Origin: Hydrogenophaga sp.
Lineage (GTDB): Bacteria; Pseudomonadota; Gammaproteobacteria; Burkholderiales; Burkholderiaceae_C
NCBI GenBank assembly: GCA_018993155.1
Contig: JAGKSX010000092.1
Span: forward strand, 1 to 33,442
Length of the DNA: 33,442 bases
Direction: 5' to 3'
Position 1 is the first letter of the stretch. Every line of letters begins with the position of its first letter. Below, piece by piece: positions 8,271-16,131 of the stretch. The notes beneath the pieces are model-generated. The model saw nothing but the letters and a program-made list of their open reading frames with translations. It did no database searches and had not been told where the DNA came from. The translations under genes and the position numbers were made by a program.

Positions 8271-9041
8271 ATGGCGAAAATCTTTTGTGTGGCGAACCAG
8301 AAGGGCGGGGTGGGCAAGACCACCACCACCGTCAACCTGGCCGCCGGCCTGGCCAAGGTGGGCCAGCGGGTGCTGATGGTGGACCTGGACCCCCAGGGCA
8401 ACGCCACCATGGGCTCGGGCGTGGACAAGCGGCAGATGACGCTCTCGGTGTACGACGTGCTGCTGGAGTCGGCCTCGGTGGCCGAGGCGGCGGTGTATTC
8501 GGAGAAATGCGGTTACCACGTGCTCGGGGCCAACCGCGAGCTGGCCGGGGCCGAGGTCGAGCTGGTGGAGGTGGAGCGGCGCGAGAAGCGCCTGAAAACC
8601 GCCCTGGCCGAGGTGGGGGATGCCTACGACTTCGTGTTGATCGACTGCCCGCCCAGCCTGTCCATGCTCACCCTCAACGGCCTGTGCGCGGCGCACGGTG
8701 TGATCGTGCCCATGCAATGCGAGTACTTCGCGCTCGAAGGCCTGACCGATCTGGTCAACACCATCAAGCAGGTGCACGCCAACCTGAACAAGGACCTGGC
8801 CATCATCGGCCTGCTGCGCGTCATGTTCGACCCCCGCATCACCCTGCAGCAGCAGGTGAGCGACCAGCTCAAGGCCCACTTTGGCGACAAGGTGTTCGAC
8901 ACGGTGATCCCGCGCAACGTGCGCCTGGCCGAGGCACCCAGTTACGGCCTGCCCGGCGTGGTCTTCGACCCGGCGGCCCGGGGCAGCCAGGCCTTCGTGG
9001 CGTTTGCGCAGGAGATGGTTGCGCGCATCGGCAAGCTCTAA
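8271..9041 (+). CDS. parA: Chromosome-partitioning ATPase ParA (Soj)
   Basis: 256-aa deviant-Walker ATPase that moves ParB-parS complexes along the nucleoid. The deviant Walker A box is KGGVGKTTT (residues 11-19). MVDLDPQGNATMGSG and LIDCPPSLSMLTLN supply the A' and B motifs. The C-terminus IPRNVRLAEAPSYGLP is typical of chromosomal Soj proteins. The ATG is 11 bases after the lysE stop, so the genes may be co-transcribed. It lacks the long N-terminal DNA-binding extension of plasmid type Ia ParA proteins, which supports a chromosomal locus. Confidence 0.96.
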   Translation: MAKIFCVANQKGGVGKTTTTVNLAAGLAKVGQRVLMVDLDPQGNATMGSGVDKRQMTLSVYDVLLESASVAEAAVYSEKCGYHVLGANRELAGAEVELVEVERREKRLKTALAEVGDAYDFVLIDCPPSLSMLTLNGLCAAHGVIVPMQCEYFALEGLTDLVNTIKQVHANLNKDLAIIGLLRVMFDPRITLQQQVSDQLKAHFGDKVFDTVIPRNVRLAEAPSYGLPGVVFDPAARGSQAFVAFAQEMVARIGKL

Positions 9042-9049
9042 AGGGCTTT

Positions 9050-9065
9050 TGTTTCACGTGAAACC
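9050..9065. promoter_or_regulatory. parS: parS site 4 (parA-hydrolase junction)
   Basis: Perfect GTTTCACGTGAAAC at 9051-9064, nine bases after the parA stop. The GTG start codon of the next gene (9058-9060) is part of the palindrome. Confidence 0.92.
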
Positions 9066-9597
9066 TCAGAACATCCTCATCCTCCCCGGCTGGCAGAACA
9101 GCGGCCCCGACCATTGGCAGAGCCGCTGGGAGGCCAGCCACGGCTACCACCGGGTGGAGCAGCACGACTGGATGCGCCCCAAGCGCGGCGACTGGATCGC
9201 GCGCCTGGAAGAGGTGCTGCTGGGCTGCGATGAGCCGGCGGTGCTCGTGGCGCACAGCCTGGGCTGCCTGCACACGGCGGCCTGGGCCTCGCACTCGAAG
9301 AACACCGATCGCGTGAAGGCCGCGCTGCTGGTGGCGCCCGGCGACGCCGAGCGGGATGAAATGCGCCCCGTGCTGCCCAGCTGGTCACCGATTGCCATGC
9401 AGCGCCTGCCGTTCCCCAGCGTGCTGGTGGGCAGCCGAAACGACCCGTACTGCAGCTTCGAGCGGGCCCAGGCGTTTGCCATGGCCTGGGGCTCGCGCTT
9501 CGTCGACCTGGGCGAAGCCGGCCACATCAACGCAGAGTCCGGTCTGGGCGACTGGCCGACCGGCCATGCCGTGCTGGCCGAACTCATGAACCTCTGA
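9058..9597 (+). CDS. RBBP9/YdeN-family alpha/beta hydrolase
   Basis: 179-aa small serine hydrolase of the RBBP9/YdeN family (DUF1234-like), with no established substrate in bacteria. The N-terminal strand ILILPGWQNSGPDHWQ is the family hallmark. The nucleophile elbow is AHSLG, with probable Asp in SRNDPYCS and His in EAGHINAESG, so the triad is complete. The start is inferred as GTG at 9058 because the family N-terminus begins there; AAGGG at 9041-9045 is a rather distant Shine-Dalgarno, and a TTG at 9049 is the alternative. The start codon lies inside parS site 4. It sits between parA and parB and is probably co-transcribed with them. Confidence 0.88.
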   Translation: MKPQNILILPGWQNSGPDHWQSRWEASHGYHRVEQHDWMRPKRGDWIARLEEVLLGCDEPAVLVAHSLGCLHTAAWASHSKNTDRVKAALLVAPGDAERDEMRPVLPSWSPIAMQRLPFPSVLVGSRNDPYCSFERAQAFAMAWGSRFVDLGEAGHINAESGLGDWPTGHAVLAELMNL

Positions 9598-9617
9598 TTT
9601 TTGAAAGAAGAAGACCC

Positions 9618-10544
9618 ATGGTCACCAAGAAACCCAAGGGCCTCGGCCGCGGACTCGAAGCCCTGCTGGGGCCCAAGGTGGAAGAGGGCGCCGCCGCGCC
9701 GACCGCCGCCGAGGGTGCGCCCAACAGCCTGCCCGTGACCGAGCTGGTGGCGGGCATGTACCAGCCGCGCACCCGCATGGACGAGGGCGCGCTGTACGAG
9801 CTGGCGGAGTCGATCAAGGTCCAGGGCGTGATGCAGCCCATCCTCGTGCGCCAGCTGGCCGACGGCCCGAACGCCGGCAAGTACGAGATCATCGCGGGCG
9901 AACGGCGCTTCCGCGCCTCCAAGCTGGCCGGCCTGGACAGCGTGCCGGTGCTGGTGCGCGACGTGCCCAACGAGTCCGCCGCCGCCATGGCGCTGATCGA
10001 GAACATCCAGCGCGAAGACCTCAACCCGCTGGAAGAGGCCCACGGCCTGCAACGGCTGGTGAAAGAGTTTGGGCTCACTCACGAACAGGCGGCCCAGGCC
10101 GTAGGGCGCTCGCGCAGCGCCGCGAGCAACCTGCTGCGCCTGCTGCAGCTGGCCGAGCCGGTGCAGACCATGTTGATGGCGGGCGACCTCGACATGGGCC
10201 ACGCGCGCGCGCTGCTGGCCCTGGACAAGGCGCACCAGATCACCGCCGGCAACCAGATCGCGGCCAGGAAGATGTCGGTGCGCGAGGCCGAGGGCCTGGT
10301 GAAGAAGCTGGGCGCCGAATTTGCGCTGGCGCCGCAAAAGCTCAAGAAAGAGAAATCGCGCGACATCCGCCGGGTGGAAGAAGAGCTGGCCGATCTGCTG
10401 ACGGCGGATGTCGAGGTGCGGGTCAAGAAGCGCGTGAAGCGCCACGGCCGCTTCGAGGACATGGGCGAAGTGGTGATCCAGTTCGGCTCGCTGGAGGCCC
10501 TCAACGGCATCATCGACCGCCTGCGCGGCACGGCTGCCCACTGA
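9618..10544 (+). CDS. parB: Chromosome-partitioning protein ParB (Spo0J)
   Basis: 308-aa DNA-binding CTPase that loads at parS and spreads along neighbouring DNA. The N-terminus KPKGLGRGLEALLG is typical and includes the ParA-stimulating region. The CTP-binding motifs GERRFRA and ENIQREDLNPLEEA follow. The central helix-turn-helix includes LTHEQAAQAVGRSRSAASNLL, and the C-terminus carries the dimerisation domain. Its sites are the four parS sequences between 6396 and 9065. The ATG has a purine-rich upstream stretch (GAAAGAAGAAG). Tandem hairpins at 10550-10582 follow the gene. Confidence 0.97.
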   Translation: MVTKKPKGLGRGLEALLGPKVEEGAAAPTAAEGAPNSLPVTELVAGMYQPRTRMDEGALYELAESIKVQGVMQPILVRQLADGPNAGKYEIIAGERRFRASKLAGLDSVPVLVRDVPNESAAAMALIENIQREDLNPLEEAHGLQRLVKEFGLTHEQAAQAVGRSRSAASNLLRLLQLAEPVQTMLMAGDLDMGHARALLALDKAHQITAGNQIAARKMSVREAEGLVKKLGAEFALAPQKLKKEKSRDIRRVEEELADLLTADVEVRVKKRVKRHGRFEDMGEVVIQFGSLEALNGIIDRLRGTAAH

Positions 10545-10549
10545 CGGCG

Positions 10550-10582
10550 CCGCCTGCGGCGGAGAAACAGGCCTGTTTCTCC
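10550..10582 (+). terminator. Tandem hairpins after parB, including a perfect 22-base palindrome
   Basis: A CGCCG-CCTG-CGGCG hairpin is directly followed by a perfect palindrome at 10561-10582 (arms GGAGAAACAGG / CCTGTTTCTCC). Only four T follow (10587-10590), so this is a plausible but not canonical terminator. A protein-binding palindrome is the alternative. Confidence 0.5.
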
Positions 10583-10701
10583 CGGCTTTTCCCCGCATTG
10601 CGCCACTTGACAGACGCATAACCTGAGCTGGCCCGGTTTTGCGGCGTTGTGCCTTGCTCTGAAAGTTGCCACTCGACTTGGGCCACCTGAGGAGGGTACC
10701 C

Positions 10702-12258
10702 ATGTCGCAACGCTTGAATCTGGGGCAGCGGCTGCTGCTCATCAATGCCACGCTCGTCGTGCTGCTGCTGGCCGTCGCGGCCACGGTCTGGATCATGATG
10801 GGCCGGGTGGTGGAGGCTGCCGAACGCATCAACCAAACCAACGTGCCCCAGCTGCAGATCATTGCCGAGCTGGAGCTCAATGTCACCCGCACCTCGCTGC
10901 AGGTGCGCCATGCGATCCTCTCGCGCAACCCCCAGGAACTCGACGCCACGCTGGCGGACATCGGCGAGAAGAAACGCCTGCTGCTTGAAGCGCTCAAGAT
11001 GTTCGGCGAGGGCATGATCGACGAGGCCGGGCGACAGGCCTTCGCGCCCCTGCCGGCCCTCATGACCGAGTTCTGGCGCATCGGCGAGGCCAACGTGAAG
11101 CTCATCCAGGAAGGCAAGAAGGACGAAGCCTTCGCCTACCTGGTGGACCACACCATCCCCGCGCGCAATGCCCTGTTGAAGCCCTTGGCCCAGGAGAAGA
11201 AGCGCCAGGGCGAGCGCCTGGCCTTCCGCATCGACGAGATCGAGAGCCTCTCGAAGCTCGACCGCAACATCGTGGTGGTCTCCGTGGTGGTCGTTGCCCT
11301 GGGGCTGGCCGGGCTGGCGATCTACCTGCGCAAGGTGGTGCACTCCCTCGGCGCCGACCCCGATGAACTCAAGCGCATCGCCGACGCGGTGGCGTCTGGC
11401 GACCTCGGCGTGTCCATGCGGGTGCGCGAAGGCGACACGCACAGCGCCCTGGCCAAGCTGCGCACCATGACCGAACGGCTGGCCACGTCCGTGCACGCCG
11501 TGCGTCAGGGGGCCGAGGCCGTCTCCAACGGCAGCGCGGAAATCGCCTCGGGCAACAGCGACCTCTCGCGCCGCACCGAAAGCCAGGCCAGCGCCCTCGA
11601 ACAGACCTCGGCATCGATGGAGCAGCTGGGCAGCACCGTGACCCAGAACGCGGAACACGCGCGCACCGCCAACCAGCTCGCGCAGGGCGCCTCCAGCGTG
11701 GCCCAGCAGGGCGGCGAGGTGGTGAACCAGGTGGTCGACACCATGAAGGGCATCGAGAACAGCTCGCGCAAGATTGCCGACATCATCGCGGTGATCGACG
11801 GCATTGCCTTCCAGACCAACATTCTGGCGCTCAACGCGGCAGTGGAAGCCGCGCGCGCCGGTGAGCAGGGCCGGGGCTTCGCGGTGGTGGCTGGCGAGGT
11901 GCGCAACCTCGCGCAGCGCTCCGGGCAGGCCGCGAAAGAAATCAAGGACCTGATCGGCGAGAGTGTGGAGCGTGTGGAACGCGGCGTCACCCTGGCCGAC
12001 AAGGCCGGCACCACCATGCAGGAGGTGGTGGGCAGCATCCGCCGCGTCTCCGACCTGGTGGGCGAGATCAGCAGCGCCAGCGCCGAGCAGAGCGCCGGGG
12101 TGTCCCAGGTGGGCGAGGCCGTCCTGCAGATGGACCAGACCACCCAGCAGAACGCCGCGCTGGTCGAGCAGATGTCCGCCTCGGCCACCAGCCTGCGGCA
12201 GCAGGCCGAAGACCTGGTTCGGGCGGTGGCGGTGTTCCGGCTGGGCGCGGCGGCCTGA
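10702..12258 (+). CDS. Methyl-accepting chemotaxis protein
   Basis: 518-aa transmembrane chemoreceptor that signals to CheA/CheW. TM1 is about residues 12-34. A four-helix-bundle type periplasmic domain follows (about 35-188), then TM2 (about 189-210), a HAMP domain and a long cytoplasmic coiled coil. The highly conserved tip lies at about 380-400 ([19 protein letters not shown]). There is no C-terminal NWETF-like pentapeptide for CheR docking. The ATG at 10702 is preceded by a strong GAGGAGGG Shine-Dalgarno; an upstream in-frame ATG at 10666 is rejected because it lacks one. No other chemotaxis gene is nearby, so this is an orphan receptor. The ligand is unknown. Confidence 0.94.
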   Translation: MSQRLNLGQRLLLINATLVVLLLAVAATVWIMMGRVVEAAERINQTNVPQLQIIAELELNVTRTSLQVRHAILSRNPQELDATLADIGEKKRLLLEALKMFGEGMIDEAGRQAFAPLPALMTEFWRIGEANVKLIQEGKKDEAFAYLVDHTIPARNALLKPLAQEKKRQGERLAFRIDEIESLSKLDRNIVVVSVVVVALGLAGLAIYLRKVVHSLGADPDELKRIADAVASGDLGVSMRVREGDTHSALAKLRTMTERLATSVHAVRQGAEAVSNGSAEIASGNSDLSRRTESQASALEQTSASMEQLGSTVTQNAEHARTANQLAQGASSVAQQGGEVVNQVVDTMKGIENSSRKIADIIAVIDGIAFQTNILALNAAVEAARAGEQGRGFAVVAGEVRNLAQRSGQAAKEIKDLIGESVERVERGVTLADKAGTTMQEVVGSIRRVSDLVGEISSASAEQSAGVSQVGEAVLQMDQTTQQNAALVEQMSASATSLRQQAEDLVRAVAVFRLGAAA

Positions 12259-12303
12259 GCCCGGTTGCAGGCTTTCACAGGTGTGGCGGGCACTTCTGAG
12301 CAC

Positions 12304-12338
12304 AATGGGGGGGGTGTCCCACACACCATCCCATTTTT
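12304..12338 (+). terminator. Possible terminator between chemoreceptor and lipoprotein genes
   Basis: Nested inverted repeats: outer AATGGG/CCCATT and inner GGTGT/ACACC, with a small internal loop, running into five T (12334-12338). The structure ends three bases before the GGAG Shine-Dalgarno (12341-12344) of the next gene, so it could also be a leader structure controlling that gene. Confidence 0.4.
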
Positions 12339-12351
12339 CAGGAGCCTCCCG

Positions 12352-13161
12352 ATGACGATGTCGAACCTCTCCAGCCAACGCGTGTCCCGCCGTCCCCTGC
12401 TGGGCGCCCTGGCCACGGGCCTGCTGCTCACGGCCTGCGGCACGCCCGTCACCAACCCGCCGTCCTACACCGTGACCGGCACGGCCCGCTTCGAAGGGAC
12501 GATCGCCCTGCCGCCCAACGCGGTGCTTGACGTGTCGGTGGCCGACGTGTCCCGCGCCGATGGCGGCTCCGTCACGCTGGCCCACTTCGCCGGCCCCGCC
12601 AGCGGCCCGCAGCCGCTGCGCTTCAGCCTGCCGGTGGAGCAACGGCGGGTGCAGGAGAAGGGCAGCTACTCGGTGCGCGCCGAGATCCTGGGGGATGGCA
12701 AGGCCTTGTACGTCACCGACAGCGCCTACCTCGTCCTCGGCCACTCGGGCACGACCCATGCCGACGTGCTGCTGCGCCCGGTCGATACCCGCGCGCAGCC
12801 CGCCGCGCCCCGAATCGAGAACGTGCGCTGGGTGCTGGTGTCGCTCGACGGCCAGCCCTTGCCCGCGCAGGACCCGGCCAAGGCGCCGCACTTCGTCTTG
12901 AACAGCGAGGGCCGCCGCGTGACCGGCTCGGGAGGCTGCAACGAACTCATCGGCACCTACACCCTGAACGGCCAGGCCCTGCAGATGCTGCGCGGCCCAC
13001 GCCGCGAACTGCAGACCTGTGCGGCCGACATGGAACGCGAACGCGCCTTCATGTTCGCGCTGGCCACCACCGAACAGTGGGCCATGCAGGGCCCGCGCCT
13101 GCGCCTGCTGGACAGGCTGGGCGCGCAAGTGGCGGTGCTGGAGGCGCGCCCGGCGCCCTGA
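12352..13161 (+). CDS. Lipoprotein with YbaY-like and META (HslJ-type) domains
   Basis: 269-aa predicted lipoprotein. The N-terminus has two arginines (SRRPLLGALA), a hydrophobic stretch and the lipobox LLTACG with Cys29, so export may use the Tat route. A YbaY-type domain (about residues 35-150, with EGTIALPPNAVLDVSVADVS) precedes a C-terminal META/HslJ domain. The latter carries the hallmark VTGSGGCNELIGTY and a second Cys in LQTCAADM. Such domains occur in envelope stress or heat-shock proteins of unclear biochemistry. The ATG at 12352 has a GGAG Shine-Dalgarno eight bases away; frame open further upstream crosses the putative terminator and is not used. Confidence 0.85.
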   Translation: MTMSNLSSQRVSRRPLLGALATGLLLTACGTPVTNPPSYTVTGTARFEGTIALPPNAVLDVSVADVSRADGGSVTLAHFAGPASGPQPLRFSLPVEQRRVQEKGSYSVRAEILGDGKALYVTDSAYLVLGHSGTTHADVLLRPVDTRAQPAAPRIENVRWVLVSLDGQPLPAQDPAKAPHFVLNSEGRRVTGSGGCNELIGTYTLNGQALQMLRGPRRELQTCAADMERERAFMFALATTEQWAMQGPRLRLLDRLGAQVAVLEARPAP

Positions 13162-13245
13162 CGCCTTCCGATCGAACCCCCGGGGGTACGCGCATCGGGG
13201 TGTCGGTGCGTCGATTCGTTCCCTGAACAGAGCCATTCAATGACC

Positions 13246-13269
13246 CATGACGCGAACTCGTGCGTCATG
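13246..13269. promoter_or_regulatory. Inverted repeat upstream of the two-component operon
   Basis: CATGACGC-N8-GCGTCATG, perfect eight-base arms separated by eight bases. It is located 115 bases before the leader ORF of the response-regulator gene, in a 254-base intergenic region. The geometry suits a dimeric regulator operator. The bound protein is unknown. Confidence 0.45.
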
Positions 13270-13383
13270 TGCGTTGTGGCGCGCGTGCCGAAATAGATTG
13301 CTCGGCTGAGCGTTCTTGAGCCCAGGCCCTCTTTCAGGTGGGGCCCATACGAACAATTCAAGAACCGAGGGAGGACATCCAAC

Positions 13384-13419
13384 ATGGGTTCGTTATTCCT
13401 GAGTTCTCCCGCGCGATGA
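13384..13419 (+). CDS. 11-aa leader ORF overlapping the response-regulator start
   Basis: A short frame encoding MGSLFLSSPAR. Its ATG is preceded by AGGGAGGA (13367-13374) at good spacing, a much better ribosome site than any in front of the following gene. Its TGA overlaps the regulator ATG (ATGA at 13416-13419). A TTA leucine codon, rare in this GC-rich DNA, is its fourth codon. This is likely a coupling device that delivers ribosomes to the regulator start. No peptide function is claimed. Confidence 0.45.
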   Translation: MGSLFLSSPAR

Positions 13420-14078
13420 GCCATTTCGACATCCTCATCGTCGAAGACCACCCGCTGATGATCCGTTCGATCACGGCCAGTCTGGCGGTGCTGCACCCGC
13501 AGGCCCACGCGGACTGTGGCGTCGTGACCGTGGGCTCGCTGATGCAGGCGAAGAACCGCTTGCTGCGGCGGCGCGAGCCGCCCGGCTTGGTCATCGCCGA
13601 TCTCAATCTGCCGGATTCCCGGGGGTTGGCCACCTTGCGCGCCCTGCGGGAGGTGGCGCCGGGCATCGCCATCGTCGTCTTCAGCGCCAGCGACGACAAA
13701 TCCACCGAGCAGGCCGCGCTCGATCTGGGTGCGCAGGCCTTCATCTCAAAGTCGGCGCTGCCACAGAGCTTCATCCAGAAGCTCCAGCCATTCCTGCCAG
13801 GATCGGCAGCGCCGTGCGGTCCGGCTCTGTCGGTGCCGGCCAGCTCGGGGGAGGTGCCACATCACCCCGTCGATCTGCTCACGGAGCGCCAACGTGCGGT
13901 GCTGGCCGAGGTGGCCAGTGGCTACCGCAACCGGGAGATCGCGTTGCGCCTCAAGATTGGTGAGCAGACCGTCAGCACCCATCTGAACACCATCTTTCAA
14001 CGTCTGGGCGTGCAGAACCGGACGCAGGCCTCCATGCAATACATGGCATGGGCCCAAGCGCATGGCATGCTGGGTTAG
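13416..14078 (+). CDS. Two-component response regulator, NarL/LuxR (FixJ-type output)
   Basis: 220-aa regulator with an N-terminal receiver domain and a C-terminal LuxR-type helix-turn-helix. Receiver residues are acidic E10 and D11, phospho-acceptor Asp62 (VIADLNLPDS), Ser90 and Lys112 (ISKSA). The DNA-binding domain begins at LLTERQRAVLAEVASG and includes IGEQTVSTHLNTIFQRLGV. The start at 13416 is chosen because the receiver begins at once (SHFDILIVEDHP) and overlaps the leader ORF stop. A GTG at 13338 in the same frame is the alternative and would add 26 residues unlike a receiver. It overlaps the next gene, a histidine kinase, by 17 bases, so the two form a cognate pair. Target genes are unknown. 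Confidence 0.92.
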   Translation: MSHFDILIVEDHPLMIRSITASLAVLHPQAHADCGVVTVGSLMQAKNRLLRRREPPGLVIADLNLPDSRGLATLRALREVAPGIAIVVFSASDDKSTEQAALDLGAQAFISKSALPQSFIQKLQPFLPGSAAPCGPALSVPASSGEVPHHPVDLLTERQRAVLAEVASGYRNREIALRLKIGEQTVSTHLNTIFQRLGVQNRTQASMQYMAWAQAHGMLG

Positions 14079-15933
14079 ACAGCTGCTTATGGCGGCCCTA
14101 CTGTTCGGGGCTTGGACCAGTGCGGCCGCGATGGCGCTGGACCCCGCCACGGACCGAGTGCCGCTGTGGTCGGCGCTGCAGGCCGTGGCCGACGCCCGGG
14201 GCGAATACGGTCCCGAACAGATCGCTGCACGGGTCGCATCGGGTCAGGCGGCCCGCCTGCCGCACGCCAACCACGCCTTTGGCCATGGCTTGCCTTACCC
14301 CTATTGGGCGCAGCTCACACTGAACAACCCCGACGCCAAGCCCCGATCGTGGGTGCTCACCTACGAACTGCCGACCCAGGATGAGGTGCGGTTGTGGCTG
14401 CAGGACGACCGCGGGCAGTGGGTGGAGCATGCGCAGCTGGAGCGTCTTCGCGCCTTCGCCATCTCCTCCGGTCTGCTCTACCCAGCCTGGCGGCTCCACT
14501 TGCAGGGGCGGCAGGAGGTGCGCCTGATGCTGCGGCTCGATGGCTACAACCTCATGCGCTTTCCCTTGTTCGCAATGCAGGACGACGCCTTCGTACTGAC
14601 GCAGGGAAAGCTGCACCTGGGCATCGGCATGATGTTGGCCGTGCCCCTGGTGGTGGTGCTGTACGTGCTGACGCTGATCCCGGTGGCGGCGGACCGCTCA
14701 CTGCCTCTGTTCCTGGCCATGGCAGCCTGCGAGATGCTGGGGGCCATGTGGGTCTCCGGCGCGATGCACCATCTGCTGCCGTGGCTGGATCGCTGGCAGA
14801 CCGGGTGGCTGGGCTGGGCCGGCTACGTCGGCCTGCTCGGACTGAGCGCCTTGCACGCCCGGGTGTTCCTGGACACGCGCGCCGAGGACCCCATGGCGGA
14901 CCGTTTGCTGCGCCTGGGCGCATGGCTCTGGCTGATGGTCGTGCCGCTGGTGGCGTGCCTCTGGCCCTACACCTCCCGCCGGATGCTGGTGATGGGCGGA
15001 ACTCTCTACGCCTTCGCCATGATGGTCCTGGCCTTGCGCCACGCCATCCGGCGCGCGGAGATGCATCGCTTGCTGTTTCTGGCCGTGTGGGGGGTCTATG
15101 CGTTCTCGGGCCTGCTGTATGTGCTCTATCGGCTGATGGAACTGCCCATCCATGTCACCCTGATCTCCAACTTCGTGCAGGGCTCCCTGGTGGCGGCCTT
15201 GTTGGGTTGCGCGGTCAGTGCGCAGATTCTGCGCAGGCGCAACCTGCTGCGCGCCAGCGTCTCGCGGGCGCAAGACCGCAGCCTGCTCTATGCCGCCGCG
15301 CAACACGACCTTCTGCAACCACTGCAGAGCGTGAACCTGTACGTGCAAGCTTTGCGGGATGCACCACTGCGCAATCAGGAGGGGCTTCTGCAAGGCATTG
15401 ACGAAGCCATGAGAACCGTCAACGACTTCGTGGTCAGCATGCGCCAGATGAGCTCGAACGAGCAACCCGTACTGGACCTCAAGGTGGTCAGCCTGCATGC
15501 CGTGCTCGAACCCGTGGTGCAGGAGTTTCGCCAGTGGACGCGGGCGCACCACATCACCCTGCGCTACCTGCCGGTGCACCGGCTTGTTCGCACCGACGTG
15601 TTGATGCTGCAGCGCATCGCCCGCAACCTGCTGTCCAACGCCTTGCGCTACACGGACGAAGGCGGCCGCATCCTCATCGGCTGCCGTCGCCGGCGGGGGC
15701 GCCTGTGGCTCATGGTGATCGACACCGGCATCGGCATGAGCGAGGCCGATGCGGCCCAGTGCTTCGAGGCATTCCAGCGCGGCGGCGAGCTGGAGCGCGT
15801 GCCCGAAGGCATGGGCATTGGGCTGTACAGCGTCAAGCGCATGGCGACCTTGCTGGGGCAGTCGACCACGCTCACAAGCGTGTCGGGCAAGGGGACGGCG
15901 GTGGGGGTGTCGATCGCGGACGGTGGTCTCTGA
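14062..15933 (+). CDS. 7TM-DISM sensor histidine kinase
   Basis: 623-aa membrane kinase. A signal peptide (about 1-25) leads into a periplasmic 7TMR-DISMED2-type beta-sandwich (about 30-175, with PYWAQLTLNNP), which in relatives binds carbohydrate-like or other small ligands. Seven hydrophobic segments follow (about 185-395). The cytoplasmic kinase has an H-box AQHDLLQPLQSVNLY with His415, N-box RIARNLLSNALRYT, G1 box DTGIGM and G2 box GMGIGLYSVKRMA. The H-box resembles the HDLRQPL type found in kinases that pair with LuxR-type regulators, rather than the HisKA_3 type of NarX. It overlaps the upstream regulator gene by 17 bases. A start at 14089 is possible but would shorten the signal peptide. 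Confidence 0.9.
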   Translation: MACWVRQLLMAALLFGAWTSAAAMALDPATDRVPLWSALQAVADARGEYGPEQIAARVASGQAARLPHANHAFGHGLPYPYWAQLTLNNPDAKPRSWVLTYELPTQDEVRLWLQDDRGQWVEHAQLERLRAFAISSGLLYPAWRLHLQGRQEVRLMLRLDGYNLMRFPLFAMQDDAFVLTQGKLHLGIGMMLAVPLVVVLYVLTLIPVAADRSLPLFLAMAACEMLGAMWVSGAMHHLLPWLDRWQTGWLGWAGYVGLLGLSALHARVFLDTRAEDPMADRLLRLGAWLWLMVVPLVACLWPYTSRRMLVMGGTLYAFAMMVLALRHAIRRAEMHRLLFLAVWGVYAFSGLLYVLYRLMELPIHVTLISNFVQGSLVAALLGCAVSAQILRRRNLLRASVSRAQDRSLLYAAAQHDLLQPLQSVNLYVQALRDAPLRNQEGLLQGIDEAMRTVNDFVVSMRQMSSNEQPVLDLKVVSLHAVLEPVVQEFRQWTRAHHITLRYLPVHRLVRTDVLMLQRIARNLLSNALRYTDEGGRILIGCRRRRGRLWLMVIDTGIGMSEADAAQCFEAFQRGGELERVPEGMGIGLYSVKRMATLLGQSTTLTSVSGKGTAVGVSIADGGL

Positions 15934-15975
15934 GGTGCGCGGGCCGGGCGCACGGCGGCCAAACGGTTCGTGCGA

Positions 15976-15993
15976 ATCCAAGTTTTCTTGGAT
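15976..15993. repeat. Small perfect hairpin downstream of the kinase gene
   Basis: ATCCAAG-TTTT-CTTGGAT, seven-base arms with a TTTT loop, 43 bases after the kinase stop. No T tract follows, so it is not a classic terminator. It may be a transcript 3' end or an operator in front of the next lipoprotein gene. The remainder of 15934-16131 shows nothing I recognise. Confidence 0.35.
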
Positions 15994-16131
15994 GGGCAAA
16001 AGCGATTCAGCGCACCAGAATCGCGACGCAGCGAACAGAGAGGCCCAGTCCTCCGCTGCCGCGCTGAACCCGTTCGAGCCGACCCAACCAAGCATTCGGC
16101 CCATCCTCTTTCATACAAGGGAATGAAGTCA

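Noticed and set aside
10607-10612. Perfect TTGACA before the chemoreceptor gene
   Set aside because: No acceptable -10 lies 16-18 bases downstream, so I do not call a promoter.
10629-10642. Sigma-54-like TGGCCCG...TTTTGC before the chemoreceptor gene
   Set aside because: The GG and GC doublets are one base too close for the -24/-12 spacing.
10510-13236. A 908-codon open frame antisense to the chemoreceptor and lipoprotein genes
   Set aside because: High GC leaves antisense frames open. Its composition is His/Gly/Arg-rich with no domain, and the plus-strand proteins are clear.
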